Assembly: GCF_030272615.1 (NCBI RefSeq) | Contig: NC_081408.1 | Location: 64,540,614-64,604,613 of the forward strand | Length of the DNA stretch: 64,000 nucleotides | Reading direction: 5' to 3' | Source: Cryptomeria japonica | Taxonomy: Eukaryota > Streptophyta > Pinopsida > Cupressales > Cupressaceae | Part shown: positions 9,560-20,326 of the stretch, one piece after another | Position numbering within the stretch: the stretch's first letter is position 1 | How the letters are laid out: each line of letters begins with the position of its first letter | The notes under the pieces: model-generated | What the model was told of the DNA's origin: nothing | What the model saw: the letters and a program-made list of their open reading frames with translations, nothing else | Database searches by the model: none | Position numbers and translations under genes: made by a program

Positions 9560-11460
9560 GACCTACCGATGTTGGAATCACAAGAGAGATTCCCTTCGAC
9601 TCGAAGTTTGCAAGCAGAGCTGACATTCGAGGATAAACCAGTAGTTGAGGTCATGGGACTGTGATATATTTTGTATGTGCCTAAGTTTCAGGAAAATATG
9701 GGATTGCTGACTGCATTAGCTAAGAGATGGCACTCAGAGACTTGCACATTGCATTTGTTGATGGATGAGATGATAAACACCTTGGAGGATGTGTACAGGA
9801 TACTAAAGATATCGATTGATGGGGAGTTAGTTTCTTATGATCGAGAGGGAGACAAGAATGCACTAAGATGAGTGTTTTAGGATCCAGAATTGGAGTTGAG
9901 GGCTAGACATGTGGCTTGGGACACCATGACAGTGACAAGATTGGTGCTACTTGCAGTGCTGGAAGGAGTGATCAGTGGGTTTCTCTGTCTAGATAGGGTG
10001 ACACGAGGGTTGGATGTGGGATGGGGAAGGACTCTAGAGACATTGGTGACAAAGCACACTAGGTCTGCATGGGGGTCGTGTCTACAGGCACACTTGTACT
10101 ATGAGCTGCATCAGATTGTGTATCACAGATCAATAGGATTGGGATGCAGAGTGACATTGTTGTAGGTGTGGGCATATGAGCATTTATCTGTTACACGTGC
10201 AATACACTTTAGAGGCATAGGACATGGGCATAGCTATGTACATTTATATGATATTATTACGTCACAGCCATGGACTGGGAGACTGGAGTATTAGTGCTAG
10301 GTGATTGATGTGATAGATAGTGTGGCATGGAGGTTGTACTAGGATTGTAAGGAGTGGGAGGATGACGCAGTGGAGTTGCCATATGTATTCCATAGCAGGT
10401 ACCTGATAGGGAGGACACCATATGTGATTGAGAGGCAGTTGATAGACAGGTTATGCAGGCAATTTGGAAGGATACAACAGATGCCATGGGGTTCAAGGAT
10501 GTATGCACAAATATTGAGGGATCAGGTGCATTTGGGACCATTGCTTTCTTATGATTAGGCTATGACACAGATGGTAGAGATGGTTCCCATGCCTTGGGAT
10601 ATATGGGAAGATGTAGAGGATGCAGGGATGGATGCAGAGTACACTACATATTGGGGATATCATCCATTTCCATGGCTGATGGATCCAGGGAAGTTGATAG
10701 AGGGAGATGGTGGAGGTGATGGAGATGATAGTGGAGATGGCGGAGGTAGGGGCCGACGATGGAGATGGGGCACAGTGGTAGAGAGGAGAGTGGCTCTGAG
10801 GAGAGAGGGTGAAGAGGAGAGATAGGATCATGTAGTGCGAGGTAGAGGTGGATTGTCGTTACAGGTGCCAGCAGCACAGGTTCCCAAATAGGTATAGGGA
10901 AGGGGACAGGGACAAGAGCAGCTAAAGGAGGAGCCACATGGACAGGGTGAGGGGGCAGAGGAGGAGGATGAGCTACTATCCTTAAGGGAGATCTTCCAAG
11001 GATAGGTAGATGAGATCCAGGATCTGGAGAGGGAGACAACTAGGCTCAGCAGACAGATGAGGGACACTGAGCGGGAGAGGGATTAGGCTATTTAGCGATA
11101 TACAGAGGCTGAGATAGCACTGAGGGCATGGAGGCAAGCAGCAGAAGACACAGGGGCTGGATACGCCTATGTTCTACATGCAGGGGAGGAGATAGGCTAC
11201 TAGAGAGACCTATACTATGGAGTGGTACCACCAGATCAATAGGCTAGGAGATTCTGGAGACCATCATAGACTGCTACGACCTCTCGAGGGAGAGACAAGA
11301 GACAGGCATCTAGCAGCGGGGTCATGTGTCCTCCACCACCACTAGATAGAGGGGGAAGGAGAGGTGATCCTAGGGCAAGTCCTTCTAGGGCTTAGACTTC
11401 ATCGAGGCCAGCTGGCTCCGAGGGACGAAATTCATCATATCCTTAGAGGGTTCCCTTTGT
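9560..11460 (+). pseudogene. Antisense plant mobile domain (PMD, MAIN-like) ORF inside the Tat-like element
   Basis: One plus-strand frame runs without a frameshift for about 630 codons, antisense to the element's gag. Its N-terminal half has the wording of the plant mobile domain found in MAIN/MAIL-type proteins and in transposons: FEDKPVVEVMGL, FQENMGLLTALAKRWHSET, LEDVYRILKI, then a tryptophan-rich segment (WEDDAVELPYVFHSRYLIGR) and a conserved RQFGRIQQMP. The C-terminal part is glycine- and aspartate-rich, then proline/arginine-rich. About twenty stop codons interrupt it, nearly all TAG where glutamine CAG would fit, plus TGA at arginine positions. Antisense extra ORFs are known in some Tat-lineage elements. 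Its role in transposition is unknown. Confidence 0.75.
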
Positions 11461-11658
11461 ATCAGTTTTTGTACCATTTTTGTATGATGATTTAAACACC
11501 TTCGGGTGATTATGTAGCCATATGTATTTTGACATCATTGTATAATGACACTTATGATTTTGATATATATATGAGATGATTCATCCTTGCGGCAGTTATA
11601 TGCATGTGTACCTATGTGATGTATGTTTCTACGTGATGCTTATGATATGGATGTAAAT
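11461..11658. other. Tat-like internal spacer up to the Tekay insertion site
   Basis: AT-rich spacer ending in TAAAT (11654-11658), the left copy of the duplication made by the Tekay insertion. It rejoins 33245 onward once the insertion is removed. Confidence 0.8.
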
Positions 11659-12204
11659 TGTCATGCCCAAACTTTTGGGCACAAACGGAATAAATTTTTT
11701 TTTTTAAATACTTAACTTAATAACGACTTACTTAATTAAAATACTACAACATAGTTTGGTCTTAACTACTTTTGAGTGAATCAGGTAATTAAATTCAATT
11801 TAGTAATAAAGTTAACTAAGCCATCAACGAGCTAATATTTCTCCCAAAAGGGATATCACTAATCTCCATATATAAATAATTAAAATTTTAAGTATAACGA
11901 TTTATCTCGAATTTAAATGATCTAAAATTTATCTTATCTTTCTTAACCACCTAGGTTCTAAATTTAATTGTTCTAGTTATTAAACCACCTTATTACAATA
12001 AAATCCCCATGAATTGAAAATACATTATAATTTAGGCTTAAATGGCCCTCTTGCCCCTACAAATATCATTGTCAAATATACCTAAGTTTTAAAAATCTTC
12101 TTATAGAAATCCTTCCACATTTGTCAAATATTTTTAAAAAGAAATGCAAAACTTAATTTTACAACTAATAAATTTAATACCAAATAACTATTAAAATAAA
12201 TCTA

Positions 12205-12354
<150 letters not shown>

Positions 12355-12769
12355 CATATATATATTGAATTACTTATAAGTTTTTATATATAAGTTTATG
12401 AATATAACCTAAAGAGGGGGTGGGGCTTTTATTCTATTATAATGAGCCACCACTTTTTAAAATATTCCCACCACTTATTTATTTATTTATTTTTAAAGAA
12501 ACTAAATGTGTTTGCCCTAACCCGAAAATAGGGTTAGGGCTTGTGTGAGAAAACAACACTCACATATTTCCTTATTTCTCTTAAGTGTGTGAGCCATGTG
12601 TGTGTATGTTTTTTTTTGTTTTGTGAGTGTGTGTGTGTGTGCAGGTGCAGATGCGGCGGCCTGAGCTCAACCCTTGGCCGAGCCGAAGAGAGGAGGGCGG
12701 ATATAGGAGAAAAAGTCGAGCGCCGTTTTCTTTTTTTGTGTTCCACGCGGGTTGCGGGAGGGCCGTGGC

Positions 12770-12905
12770 TGCGGAGGTACCGCGGACTGCGGACAGCGCC
12801 ACCCGCAGTCTGCGGTTCCCTTAGGCTGCGGACTACGCTACCCACAGTCTGCGGCCCCCCGCAAGCTGTGGACAACGCCGCCCACAGGCTACGGCCTCCG
12901 CTTAC
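12770..12905. repeat. GC-rich minisatellite in the Tekay 3' LTR
   Basis: A unit of about 30 bp (core GCTGCGGACTACGC, then CCACAGTCTGCGGCCCCC) is repeated three to four times with changes, in an otherwise AT-rich LTR. The 5' LTR copy at 29800-29945 has about one extra unit. It may mark a CG-rich promoter or leader block, but this is not shown. Confidence 0.7.
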
Positions 12906-13283
12906 ATGCCTTTCCAAATTTTTATTTTTTTTGTTTTAAAAAAAATAAACTCCCTTTTTTCTTTAGTTTAAATTTTGTTTTACTATTTATATATATATAT
13001 ATATAAAGTGGGAAAATATGTATGGTTTTGTTTGAGATAAACAGATTTCATTTACAATGCATATATATATATATATAAAATAGGACAATATGAATAGTTT
13101 TATTTGAAATAAACAGATTTCGTTTACAATGTATAAATCATATATATATATATATATGTTTTTTTTTGAATGACCTAGTTAGGAGATTTATCAGTTTTCT
13201 CCTTCTTCACTTAGTAATATTAAATCTGTAAAATCATCACCTTTTTTTGTTTTATAAACAGATTTTAAAAGAAAATGAATAAA

Positions 13284-13290
<7 letters not shown>

Positions 13291-13341
<51 letters not shown>
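13291..13341. repeat. (TA)n microsatellite in the Tekay 3' LTR
   Basis: About 25 TA units. The partner tract in the 5' LTR near 30521-30547 is about half as long. Confidence 0.9.
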
Positions 13342-13343
<2 letters not shown>

Positions 13344-14522
13344 CCATTTTTACTTATTTAAGTATCTTTTGAATGCATGCAGAACCTACTGATTTTTATT
13401 GCAGATTGAGTAATGAGGAAAACATATATTCTTTGTAAGCAAAATAACCAAGACTAAATACTAAACTTTTTGGAAAAGAAAAAGACTACTATAATAAGTT
13501 TTATTTCTGCTATAAATGGGAAAATAAATGACTGTTTTTACTTAAATTTACAGCAGCATATTTAACTTAAAGAAATATGGGGTGACAACTAACTTGAAAT
13601 TTCAGTTTCCACAAAAGTGCATATATTTTCCCCTATTTTTTTTTTATGTAAAACATGAAGATTTATATGCAAACTAACACATTTCTCTCTTCTTTTGTAA
13701 AACTACCAAAGTAGGGAAAACAATGTGCATTTCATTAGCAAATATAGATACAAAAAAAACATGGATACAAATGGGTTGGGAAACCCAACAATGTTTTTCT
13801 TTTCATGGTAACATGAATGCAATACTACACTTCCTTTCTTGAAAGTAAATACAACAATAGCTCACATTTCTTTTTCTTATTACAAACTACAACATTGAAT
13901 ACTTTTCTTTCTTTTTTTTTTCCTTCTACACCTTTCTGCAACACAAAACAGCAAAATAGCTTCTGAATTTTTTTTTTTCTTTTCCCATACCATGCAACCT
14001 GCAATAAAACACAACTTTGACCATGGAGAGCTCACCTCCCAGCCTAGGCTTATTACAAGCCACCCCCGAGCTTGGAGAACCAAGCACTAGACGCATTACA
14101 AACAAGCAAACTCCACAACAAACATAGGAAGACACTCAACATACAATTGTAAAGCGGAAAATCGCGATCAAACCCTAGTTGCTCTCCCCTCTTCCAACTC
14201 CAAGGAGAGAGAAGGGAGATTCCCTAGGGTTGATGGTTTTCACTTAGGGGAGAGACTTTACATTCAAAAGAGGGGTTGAAACCCACAAGGTCCAATCCCA
14301 CACAATGCAAGATTGGATGCTAAATGTGTTTCAAGGGTTAAGAAAGCAAGGCTACCCTCTTTTGTAAAGAATGTTGATAGAAGAATTAAGCTAGGAATGC
14401 ATAGAAAGTGATGAAGATTCACTTATAAACTGAGATAGGGATATAGGATGAAGCTGCGGACCTGGAATTAGCAGTAAAATGTCGATATGGCGCTATCCTG
14501 CAAATTTGAGCGAAAGTTGCCG

Positions 14523-14550
14523 GGACGATGGCGCCCGAGCGCCACGGTCC
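14523..14550. other. Two-tier hairpin module in the gag-only LTR
   Basis: The plus strand reads GGAC, GAT, GGCGC, CCGA, GCGCC, AC, then GGTCC. The outer arm GGAC pairs with GTCC and the inner arm GGCGC pairs perfectly with GCGCC around a 4-base loop. An identical copy lies at 21103-21130 in the other LTR, and variants lie in the leader and at 15169-15255. Confidence 0.75.
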
Positions 14551-14940
14551 TCCGAAAAATCCACGAAACGAAGGGGGATCTGTTCGTCTCTGCACAAGGA
14601 TTCCAAATCTTCAATTTCAGCCGTGTACCTGCAACCTACACACAGAAAAGCGAAGACCATTGGGGGGTTAGGGATTAGGGGTTTGCCTTTAGGTCAAACC
14701 CCGGTTTTGGAATTAACCAAGAAATGAGCAATGCTGTAAATGTAAATGTCTGTAATGTAAAACAAGTACTAATACCTTGTTGTAAGGATGTTTGTATCCT
14801 TATGTGTGAAGGTATAGATGTTGTATGTTGTATGTTGTAGTAGTATGTTGTAAGTGATCTCCTCTTCAATGGTTGAATCCTTGTCTTGAATGCAACACTT
14901 AGCCTTGAATGGAGACTTGAAATGATCAATTGCTTGAAGG

Positions 14941-14972
14941 AATGCTTGAATGCTTGAATGCTTGAATGCTTG
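14941..14972. repeat. AATGCTTG octamer repeat in the gag-only LTR
   Basis: Four tandem AATGCTTG units. The partner LTR has three at 21521-21544. Confidence 0.9.
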
Positions 14973-15168
14973 AGTATAATTTCCACGCTTGTACACATAT
15001 CACCTTCTTCTTACCCAAATGGGAGAGGAAAATGTAGTTTATATACTTGCCAATTAGGGTTAAAAGACTGATTTTCCCGACCTTAGGCCGACCAGGAAAG
15101 ATAATTTCCAATTTGCAAACTAAAAAGACCTGAAGTCCCATAGGAGACCGGGCCCAAAATAGGGCCAC

Positions 15169-15255
15169 GGACCAGGGCGCTGGGCGCCATGGTCCTGGGG
15201 GACCAGGGCACTGGGCGCCTTGGTCCTGAAGGACTAGGGCGCTGGGCGCTGGTCC
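15169..15255. repeat. Three tandem 31-bp hairpin units
   Basis: Units begin at 15169, 15200 and 15231. Each has the form GGACCA, G, GGCGC, TGG, GCGCC, one base, TGGTCC, so that a 6-bp outer stem and a 5-bp inner stem can form. In the third unit GGACTA faces TGGTCC, which still pairs through a G-T wobble. The other LTR keeps only one degenerate unit, at about 21741-21768. Confidence 0.8.
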
Positions 15256-15427
15256 CACCTCCCGGGACAGCAGGGTGCAAAGGAGGTTCAGGCCAGGGTG
15301 CTTGAAAATGCAGTTTTTGGTGTCATAATCAGGTTTCGGGGTCTCCATTCAGGTTGCATGTTGCGTCGCCATCGTGAAGACCGAAATGCGGTCGAAATTG
15401 CAAGTGTCGCAATTTTAGGACACTACA

Positions 15428-15442
15428 TTTAGCCCCCACTTT
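15428..15442 (-). other. Polypurine tract of the gag-only element
   Basis: On the minus strand AAAGTGGGGGCTAAA precedes the TGTAGTGTCC start of the 3' LTR. Position and purine richness fit the plus-strand primer. Confidence 0.8.
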
Positions 15443-16168
15443 AGCCGGAGTATGTATGCTCATACTTCTGGTAAAGTACAAGGAAACAATATTGAAAGAC
15501 TTTCACCACGTCAAGGAGGCAAGACACACCAAGCCCCCAGTGGACTAAGGATCTTACGACTTCGATTGACAAAGTAAAAGGGAAGATCACGAGGGAGAAC
15601 CATGACTGTTAGTAGTAAGGTTCCCTCACTATGAGTCATGCAAGAGAAATACCAAAAATTTTCAAGGCAAAGCTGAGTTCTCCAAGAAATTTTCATGTAT
15701 CCTGAAGGGATAGACAGGGTGTATGCCCCCCAACGTTAAAGCGATCGCACACGCCTCAACGGGGGTGATTGTTTTAACGTAGTGATACACATAAGAAATG
15801 AGAAAGGAAAGGAGCACGTTATTACAAGGATTTAGCCCCCAAGTGTGAGATAAACCCAAGGATAATAGACACAAAACACAAAGCACGAGGTGACTTCGCT
15901 TTCCTCGGGGTCAGTATGCTGTATGATAATTCATGTATATATATCATATGTATGTATGCATAATTGTTCTTCATTCCTGAATCAAGGAAGGTCACCTAGA
16001 AGAAGGGAACACATGTGTCTTTTGAGTCAACATGAGAGAGATCGAGAGATCTCAATGCTTTGCATCATCCTCAAGTAGACAACACTAAGGACAACAAATA
16101 GAAGAATGAGAGTAACATATAGAAGAAGTAACAAAAGAGAGAAGGAGAGAGTCTGCTATGCTAATGAA
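15443..16168. other. Gag-only element 3' internal spacer
   Basis: No domain is recognisable between the short downstream ORF and the polypurine tract. Short open frames here lack family signatures. Confidence 0.6.
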
Positions 16169-16510
16169 CTAGTCTAGCACATCATCTACCCCCCGATCTT
16201 GCTGATCAATGTTTCGGGAAGGCAGGGAACACGCTAGAGGAGGAACATTCAACACAGCAGATGGAGCTATCACAAGATCCAAACAAGGGCTATGTTCATG
16301 TTCCAAGCCACGTTGTTCTTGTCTAGGAGCTAGGATAAGTGCTTTAGAAAATTCGTTAGATAAATGGTTATCAATATCAACAAGTTCATATTCACTATCA
16401 GAAGCAAGAGAAGTAACATTTTCATCATGAATAACATTTTCATCTATAGCATCATCAAGATTTATAAAAATAGGGTCTTTAATTCGCACAGGATCAAGAC
16501 CATCATGCAT
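16169..16510 (-). CDS. Short acidic ORF downstream of gag, function unknown
   Basis: A 113-codon minus-strand ORF follows the gag-protease stop and lies in a different frame. It is rich in aspartate, glutamate and asparagine early on (NLDDAIDENVIHDENV) and has no motif I recognise. In autonomous Tat relatives the polymerase would begin in this region, so this may be a leftover spacer between protease and polymerase, reached by frameshifting, or simply non-coding. The frame is also open for some codons upstream of the first methionine. Confidence 0.35.
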   Translation of the reverse strand: MHDGLDPVRIKDPIFINLDDAIDENVIHDENVTSLASDSEYELVDIDNHLSNEFSKALILAPRQEQRGLEHEHSPCLDLVIAPSAVLNVPPLACSLPSRNIDQQDRGVDDVLD

Positions 16511-16593
16511 CTTATGTTTTGGAGATTTTGGAGAAAATGGAATAATGCTTGTTGAAGGTGTTTTTGGGGATTGCGTTCACGTGCAGAATGATT

Positions 16594-19545
16594 TCATCTA
16601 GTCTTAGTAGGAAGTGGAGAAGATTGAGGAGGAGGAATGTTCTCATCCTTATCACTTGGGTGTTTAGGTTGTGGTCTCTTAGGCTGGATAATAGGAGAAG
16701 AAGAAGGTCTCTTCTCTCTATAGAAGGAAGGAGGAGGAACTGCTCCATACAAAGGAGGAATATTTGGTTTAGGAAGGAGACCAAGTCCATCATGACGAGG
16801 AGGTATAGGTCTACTTTTAGGAAGTTTATTAGGCATAGACATAGTCACATCCATGGGAACGGGTTGGGAATCTTCTTGAGGAAAGACATTAGTTTTATCT
16901 TTCAAAGGAAGAACTTCCTTCTCAAGAACGATAGGAATATCCATTTTGGGTGTTCTAGGTTCACTTAAAGATAGGATCATATCTATTTTCCATTCTTGAT
17001 AAGATTTGAAAAGATGATCACTTCGCGGAGGAAGAGATTGGAATTGTTTAGGCCAAAAGTAATCAATAGGAATGCTAGAAGTTCTTTCAGCTGGTTTAAA
17101 GAGACTATGATTGACAGTAACAACTTCACCATTATGGGGAAATTTCAAACACTTGTGAATAGGAGAAGCAATAGCTTTCATGGAAGATAGCCAAGGATAG
17201 CCAAGCTTCACACGAAATTGTTCGGATGAAGGAATAATAGCAAAGTTCACCTCAAGGGATTTGTTATGGACCTCAATAGGCAATGTAATAGAACCAATTG
17301 TAGGAGAAGAAAATGCATCAAATAGTTTCACAATCACATCTGTTTTGTCATAAATCACTTGATTCAATTGCAAAGTAAAAAGAAATTCTTCAGTAATAAC
17401 ATTAATCATGCACGAAGGATCAATAAGCACTCCACGGCAAGGTGTATTCTTGATTTTTGCAACTATGTATAAAGGACCATCAGGTGCCCTAATGGTGTCA
17501 CTAGAATCAAATGTGATGGAAGGTTCTTTAGGGTTTTCTTGCTGCTCTACAAAGTTAATCACATTCGGAGTCATAGACACAAGACCATCAGATGAAAGAG
17601 AGGAATCATTAGTCTCAATCGCATTAGAGGTATGAGAAGGTAATGGATCAGTGAAAATCTGAAGATTTTGATTAGGAGGAGCTACAGATGTATTGCCTTT
17701 ATCATTCACTCCAGAAACAGAAATAGTATTATTATCAATCAAATGTTGAATTTTACCCTTTAAAGAAAAACATTTTTCAGTATCATGCCCAGGCTGACGA
17801 TGAAATTGACAAAAAGCTTTGTTATCAAAATAAGGTGAAGTAATCTTTGCAGGATCAATTTGCCTTATAGGAGGAAGAGTAAGCACATTTTGTTCAAATA
17901 ACTTATTCATAATGCTATGCAATGATTCATTCAAACGAGTATACTTTCTTTCTTTCTTGAAAAATTTAGAAATAGGAGGCATTCCTGATGCTGCATTCAC
18001 ATTGTTGTTGATGATGTTTTCATTGAATTTGATGGAATCTCTATTCGGTTTAAACTTTCCAAATGGTTGTTGACTGCTATCACCCTTATCACTCGGAGCC
18101 ATAGGATGTGATTGTTCCATTTGACTCACAGTCAGTTGATAATTGTGAAGAGTTGCACACAACTGTTGGAAAGAAGTAAACTCAGAAAACAGAAGTTTGT
18201 CTCGAATATCTTTTTGTAAATTAGAAATAAAGATTCTTTGAATATCATTGTCAGGCACTGGAAAAGAAATTTGAGCATACAAATGCTTATATCTACCAAT
18301 GAAATCAGTCACTTTCTCTTTAACACCTTGTTTACAATGCATTAAATCAATCAAAGTAACTTTAGGACTTATATTGTTTTGAAATTGTTGAATGAAAGCA
18401 TTTGCAAGTTGTTCGAAAGAAGTAATAGAATAAGAAGGCAACGAGCAATACCATTGTAGGGCTCTGTCTCTTAATGTTCTAGTAAACAATTTTGCAAGCA
18501 ACCTTTGGTCATAAGCAAAATCGGTACATATTGTTTGAAAAGTCTTAACATGTGTTAGAGGATCACCCTTACCATTATAAAGCTCCAAATGCGGGATTTC
18601 AACATGTTTAGGAGGGATAGCTCGAACAATGTCAAGAGAAAGTGGGCTCGCAACATCAAATGTGGGCACACTAAACTTAGATTGATTCATAGAGGCAATT
18701 TGTTGCTGTAAAGAAGAGACAGTTTGTGCAAGATTGTTAATGGTCGCTTCAGTCGAAGAATTCATATTAGATGTGTTAGATTGAGATGGAGGTGTTATGT
18801 TATTGAAAGAAGGTAAAGAGTAAGGTGGTGGGACCCTATGATAATTAGTCATAGGAGATGATTGGACAGGAGGAACACTACAAGGAGGAATGGAATGATT
18901 GAATGAATTGCCCCCTTGTGTCATGTTCATTTGTGGAGATATAATAGGGACACTCATTGAAGGAGTGAATGAAGAAATCGGATTGAATGAAGGAAGAGGG
19001 TTAATTGAAGAGGAAGGATTGCCCCCATGACTGGTGATCACAGGAGGAATGTCTTGTGTAGAAGTAGCCATTATGTTTGATGTAAAGGTAGGTATGCTAG
19101 CAATAGAAGTCATCAAAGGAATAGAATGATTGACTTGAGTAGGAGGTTGTGTATAACCCAAATTTTCAGCACAACTCTTCATAGGCATCACATTCGAATC
19201 CACAATGTGTACAATACCACGCAAAATATCAATTCCATTCTTATCACTTTGAAGCATACGTTTTAGACCCTCAATTAAAGGAAGAGCTTGACTATCGGGG
19301 TATTCTTCAGACATCCATTGTCGAAAATCATCAAATTGGTTATCCAATTTTGAAATTTGTTCTACAGAAACCTCATGGAGAGCTTCTTCATCATTAAGAG
19401 GATTAGAGGAATTACCCATGTCCTCGTTAAAAAGACCATTCAAATTAGGTTCCATCTCCTCAGTAATTAAACCTTGGAAGGACTTAATTCTAAGGCTTCG
19501 TCTAACGGGAATAGTGTAGGTAGGGCTTATTGTTGTAAAACTCAT
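16594..19545 (-). CDS. gag: Gag-protease polyprotein of the gag-only element, intact 983 residues
   Basis: A single open frame without internal stops encodes a retrotransposon Gag, which would build the virus-like particle and package the RNA. Residues about 1-320 are a low-complexity proline/serine-rich region. Residues about 320-470 carry the gag core (LELYNGKGDPLTHVKTF, ALQWYCSLP, FIQQFQNN). Near 575-590 a variant zinc knuckle reads CQFHRQPGHDTEKC, as in Tat/Ogre elements. From about 695 to 810 a retropepsin-like fold is visible (CRGVLIDPSCMINVI, then CLKFPHNGEVVTV). The expected D-S/T-G active site is DPSC near residue 708, so catalysis is doubtful. The tail is proline-rich. The gag and protease wording matches the surrounding Tat-like element, which suggests shared lineage. 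Confidence 0.85.
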   Translation of the reverse strand: MSFTTISPTYTIPVRRSLRIKSFQGLITEEMEPNLNGLFNEDMGNSSNPLNDEEALHEVSVEQISKLDNQFDDFRQWMSEEYPDSQALPLIEGLKRMLQSDKNGIDILRGIVHIVDSNVMPMKSCAENLGYTQPPTQVNHSIPLMTSIASIPTFTSNIMATSTQDIPPVITSHGGNPSSSINPLPSFNPISSFTPSMSVPIISPQMNMTQGGNSFNHSIPPCSVPPVQSSPMTNYHRVPPPYSLPSFNNITPPSQSNTSNMNSSTEATINNLAQTVSSLQQQIASMNQSKFSVPTFDVASPLSLDIVRAIPPKHVEIPHLELYNGKGDPLTHVKTFQTICTDFAYDQRLLAKLFTRTLRDRALQWYCSLPSYSITSFEQLANAFIQQFQNNISPKVTLIDLMHCKQGVKEKVTDFIGRYKHLYAQISFPVPDNDIQRIFISNLQKDIRDKLLFSEFTSFQQLCATLHNYQLTVSQMEQSHPMAPSDKGDSSQQPFGKFKPNRDSIKFNENIINNNVNAASGMPPISKFFKKERKYTRLNESLHSIMNKLFEQNVLTLPPIRQIDPAKITSPYFDNKAFCQFHRQPGHDTEKCFSLKGKIQHLIDNNTISVSGVNDKGNTSVAPPNQNLQIFTDPLPSHTSNAIETNDSSLSSDGLVSMTPNVINFVEQQENPKEPSITFDSSDTIRAPDGPLYIVAKIKNTPCRGVLIDPSCMINVITEEFLFTLQLNQVIYDKTDVIVKLFDAFSSPTIGSITLPIEVHNKSLEVNFAIIPSSEQFRVKLGYPWLSSMKAIASPIHKCLKFPHNGEVVTVNHSLFKPAERTSSIPIDYFWPKQFQSLPPRSDHLFKSYQEWKIDMILSLSEPRTPKMDIPIVLEKEVLPLKDKTNVFPQEDSQPVPMDVTMSMPNKLPKSRPIPPRHDGLGLLPKPNIPPLYGAVPPPSFYREKRPSSSPIIQPKRPQPKHPSDKDENIPPPQSSPLPTKTR

Positions 19546-19671
19546 GCACTAGAGAGAGAGAGAAAGTTTTGAATTTAGAGGTAGCAATTTTCAGTAAAAT
19601 CAGCCAATCTTCTGGATTTAAGCTGTTAAATATAATCAGGATAATCTCCCGAAATTTCAGAAAAAATGTCA

Positions 19672-19704
19672 GGGACTGTGGCGCTTCGGAGTGCACACAG
19701 TCCC
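19672..19704. other. Leader hairpin module, copy 1
   Basis: GGGACTGTG at 19672-19680 pairs perfectly with CACAGTCCC at 19696-19704. Inside, GCGCT pairs with AGTGC (one G-T wobble) around a TCGG loop. The outer stem bases differ from those of the other copies while pairing is kept. Confidence 0.75.
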
Positions 19705-20296
19705 GGCAACTTTTTTCAAAATTTGCAGGGATGAAAGTTATGATGATTTTAGAGCTAATCTGAAAAATTTGAGTGATTTTACGATCTGTAGATAGGCCAA
19801 ATTAAAGTTGCAATCTCAAAATTGAACCCTACCAAGATTGTCGAAAAATGCAAAAATTTGAATTTTGAAAAAGAGAGGGAAACTGAAATTTTGAATTTTA
19901 TGATTTTAGAGGGAATACCAAAAGCAATGCAAGTTTTGAAATTCAAAAGTTGACTCAATTTCACGCAAAATTCAATTTTGAAAGCGGAAATTAAAGTTGT
20001 TGTAAATAAGCACTTAATTTCAAAAGTCACAAATTGCAAGAATTTAAATAAAGCACTGAAATTTTTAATGAATGCAAACACACTTTTGAGATTTAGGACA
20101 GTAAGAACACAATTTTGACACAAAATTTCAGTTTCAATGATTTTTGAATGATTAGAAGCGTTAATCCAAGCAATCCCTAGACCAACTTTGACTTTAATTT
20201 TGAAAGTGTTATAATTGATAAAACCAGCCAAAATTCTGGATTTTAGCAGGAAAATACAGTAAGATCTAGCTCCCGAAATTTCGGAGAAAATGTCGG

Positions 20297-20326
20297 GGAC
20301 GATGGCGCTCGGAGTGCACACGGTCC
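20297..20326. other. Leader hairpin module, copy 2
   Basis: GGAC at 20297-20300 pairs with GTCC at 20323-20326. The inner arm GCGCT (20305-20309) faces AGTGC (20313-20317) around a CGG loop. Same architecture as the LTR modules. Confidence 0.7.

Larger units (their letters stand above)
14148..15427 (-). repeat. 3' LTR of the gag-only element
   Basis: The 1280-bp repeat partner of 20728-21939. Plus-strand ends are TGTAAAGCGG and GGACACTACA. It is longer than the partner mainly because the 31-bp hairpin unit near 15169-15255 is present three times instead of once, and the AATGCTTG unit four times instead of three. Confidence 0.9.

Noticed and set aside
9261-9626. Minus-strand repeat-peptide ORF (SSQSASFYPSGTP type)
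   Set aside because: It is the complement of the 42-bp minisatellite. The plus-strand frame is at least as open, so neither strand is supported as a gene by the repeat alone.
12534-13006. Overlapping open frames on both strands, repeated at 29557-30016
   Set aside because: They lie in the GC-rich minisatellite and flanks of the Tekay LTR pair and appear twice only because the LTR is duplicated. No domain is recognisable.
16549-16968. Arginine-rich plus-strand ORF antisense to the gag-only gag
   Set aside because: It is the shadow of the intact 983-codon gag frame and shows only composition-driven Arg/Leu content.
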